Below, piece after piece: positions 63,613 through 64,000 of a DNA stretch of 64,000 nucleotides. The notes beneath the pieces were generated by a model. It was not told the DNA's origin, did not search any database, and worked only from the letters and a program-made list of their open reading frames with translations. A program made the translations under genes and the position numbers. Position 1 is the first letter of the stretch; each line of letters begins with the position of its first letter. The stretch comes from Azospirillum brasilense (GTDB lineage: Bacteria; Pseudomonadota; Alphaproteobacteria; Azospirillales; Azospirillaceae), in the NCBI RefSeq assembly GCF_007827795.1, contig NZ_VITI01000001.1:434001-498000 (forward strand), read 5' to 3'.

Positions 63613-63867
63613 ATGTTGCACATCAAGGACATCGAGGCCTTCGCGCACATCAACGAGGCGCTGGCCCGCGACCACGCCGCGGCGCGTGGGGAGAGCGATT
63701 CGGCGGGGCATCCTTCGCCCCATCATCCCGCGATGCACCCGGCGATGCTCATCGCCATGGCGGCGACCGGACGTCTGAAGCCGGACGACGGTGCCGACGG
63801 GAAAGCGCCGCAGTCCGACGCCGCCGCCTTGCTGGCGCGGCTGATGGGGGCGCGGCGGGGGTCGTGA
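63613..63867 (+). CDS. Small protein of unknown function
   Basis: 84 residues, His/Ala-rich in the middle (HPSPHHPAMHPAMLIAMA), then an acidic C-terminal region. ATG 63613 has GGAGGG at 63597-63602; a longer TTG-initiated reading from 63562 is possible. Not recognised and close to the window edge. Confidence 0.5.
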   Translation: MLHIKDIEAFAHINEALARDHAAARGESDSAGHPSPHHPAMHPAMLIAMAATGRLKPDDGADGKAPQSDAAALLARLMGARRGS

Positions 63868-63884
63868 CATGCTGAGGGTGTCGG

Positions 63885-64000
63885 CGTGATGTCCCCACCC
63901 CGGCCCTCCCCCGCTTCGCAGGGGAGGGAGAATGGTCCCCTCCCCTGCGCAGCGGGGGAGGGGTTAGGGAGGGGGCAATGGATGAGCCCCCACCCGCCTC
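63885..64000. repeat. Partial fold-back repeat at the window edge
   Basis: CCCTCCCCCGCTTCGCAGGGGAGGG and CCCCTCCCCTGCGCAGCGGGGGAGG (each shown here as overlapping hairpins, in 63904-63963) can fold on themselves and on each other, in the manner of the repeats at 3584 and 32945. The element runs off the window, so its boundary is unknown. Confidence 0.5.

Overview
The window is about 69% GC and almost fully coding. Its gene content points to an Azospirillum-like member of the Rhodospirillales (Alphaproteobacteria): a complete CheA/W/Y/R/B/D chemotaxis operon among many other sensory genes, a 1618-residue NAD-glutamate dehydrogenase, a Ugp glycerol-3-phosphate importer, orphan TctC/Bug-type binding proteins, and DUF1127, DUF971 and Trm112 genes. 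The genus is my inference; no rRNA or other definitive marker is present.

Region 1 (1-18260) is the signalling core. A plus-strand chemotaxis operon runs STAS protein, cheY, cheA, cheW, a PAS/poly-HAMP/CZB chemoreceptor, cheR, cheD, cheB, and a soluble receptor-like protein that also carries the CheZ phosphatase signature. It is followed at once by a partner-switching set (STAS antagonist, RsbW-like ATP-binding protein, and two receiver-PP2C phosphatases). A second set (STAS, ATP-binding protein, receiver-PP2C) lies in the opposite orientation at 15988-18260. Between them are a PIN-domain gene, a small unknown gene and a DedA-family membrane protein.

Region 2 (18495-29169) holds a two-gene histidine kinase/hybrid kinase operon, a secreted DUF1329 protein, a Fur-family regulator overlapping a cysteine-rich small gene, a DEAD-box helicase, an unknown protein and an RTX calcium-binding protein in an AT-richer patch. 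Region 3 (29617-38766) has a VOC protein, the ugpBAEC operon with a hairpin element between the binding protein and the permease, a small secreted protein, a PAS kinase, a YgjP-type metallopeptidase and a Bcr/CflA exporter. Region 4 (38750-46385) has MgtC, an ornithine-decarboxylase-type enzyme behind a long leader containing a well-started small ORF, DUF1127, a HAD phosphatase with a cupin gene, a minus-strand group of YbaK, thioredoxin-TPR, LON-domain, Trm112 and DUF971 genes, and tRNA-Gly(GCC).

Region 5 (46386-55086) has an RraA-like aldolase and AEC transporter, then a chemoreceptor gene between two paralogous TctC/Bug binding-protein genes, then an HD-GYP protein with an altered receiver and altered GYP motif. 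Region 6 (55307-64000) has NAD-glutamate dehydrogenase, a TPR-arginine-methyltransferase-like fusion, a UMF1-family MFS protein, two small unknown genes and a repeat at the edge.

The strongest candidates for undescribed biology are the mirrored partner-switching modules beside the che operon, the chemoreceptor/CheZ-like hybrid, the TPR-methyltransferase with one catalytic glutamate replaced, the binding-protein/receptor sandwich, and the leader ORF of the decarboxylase gene.
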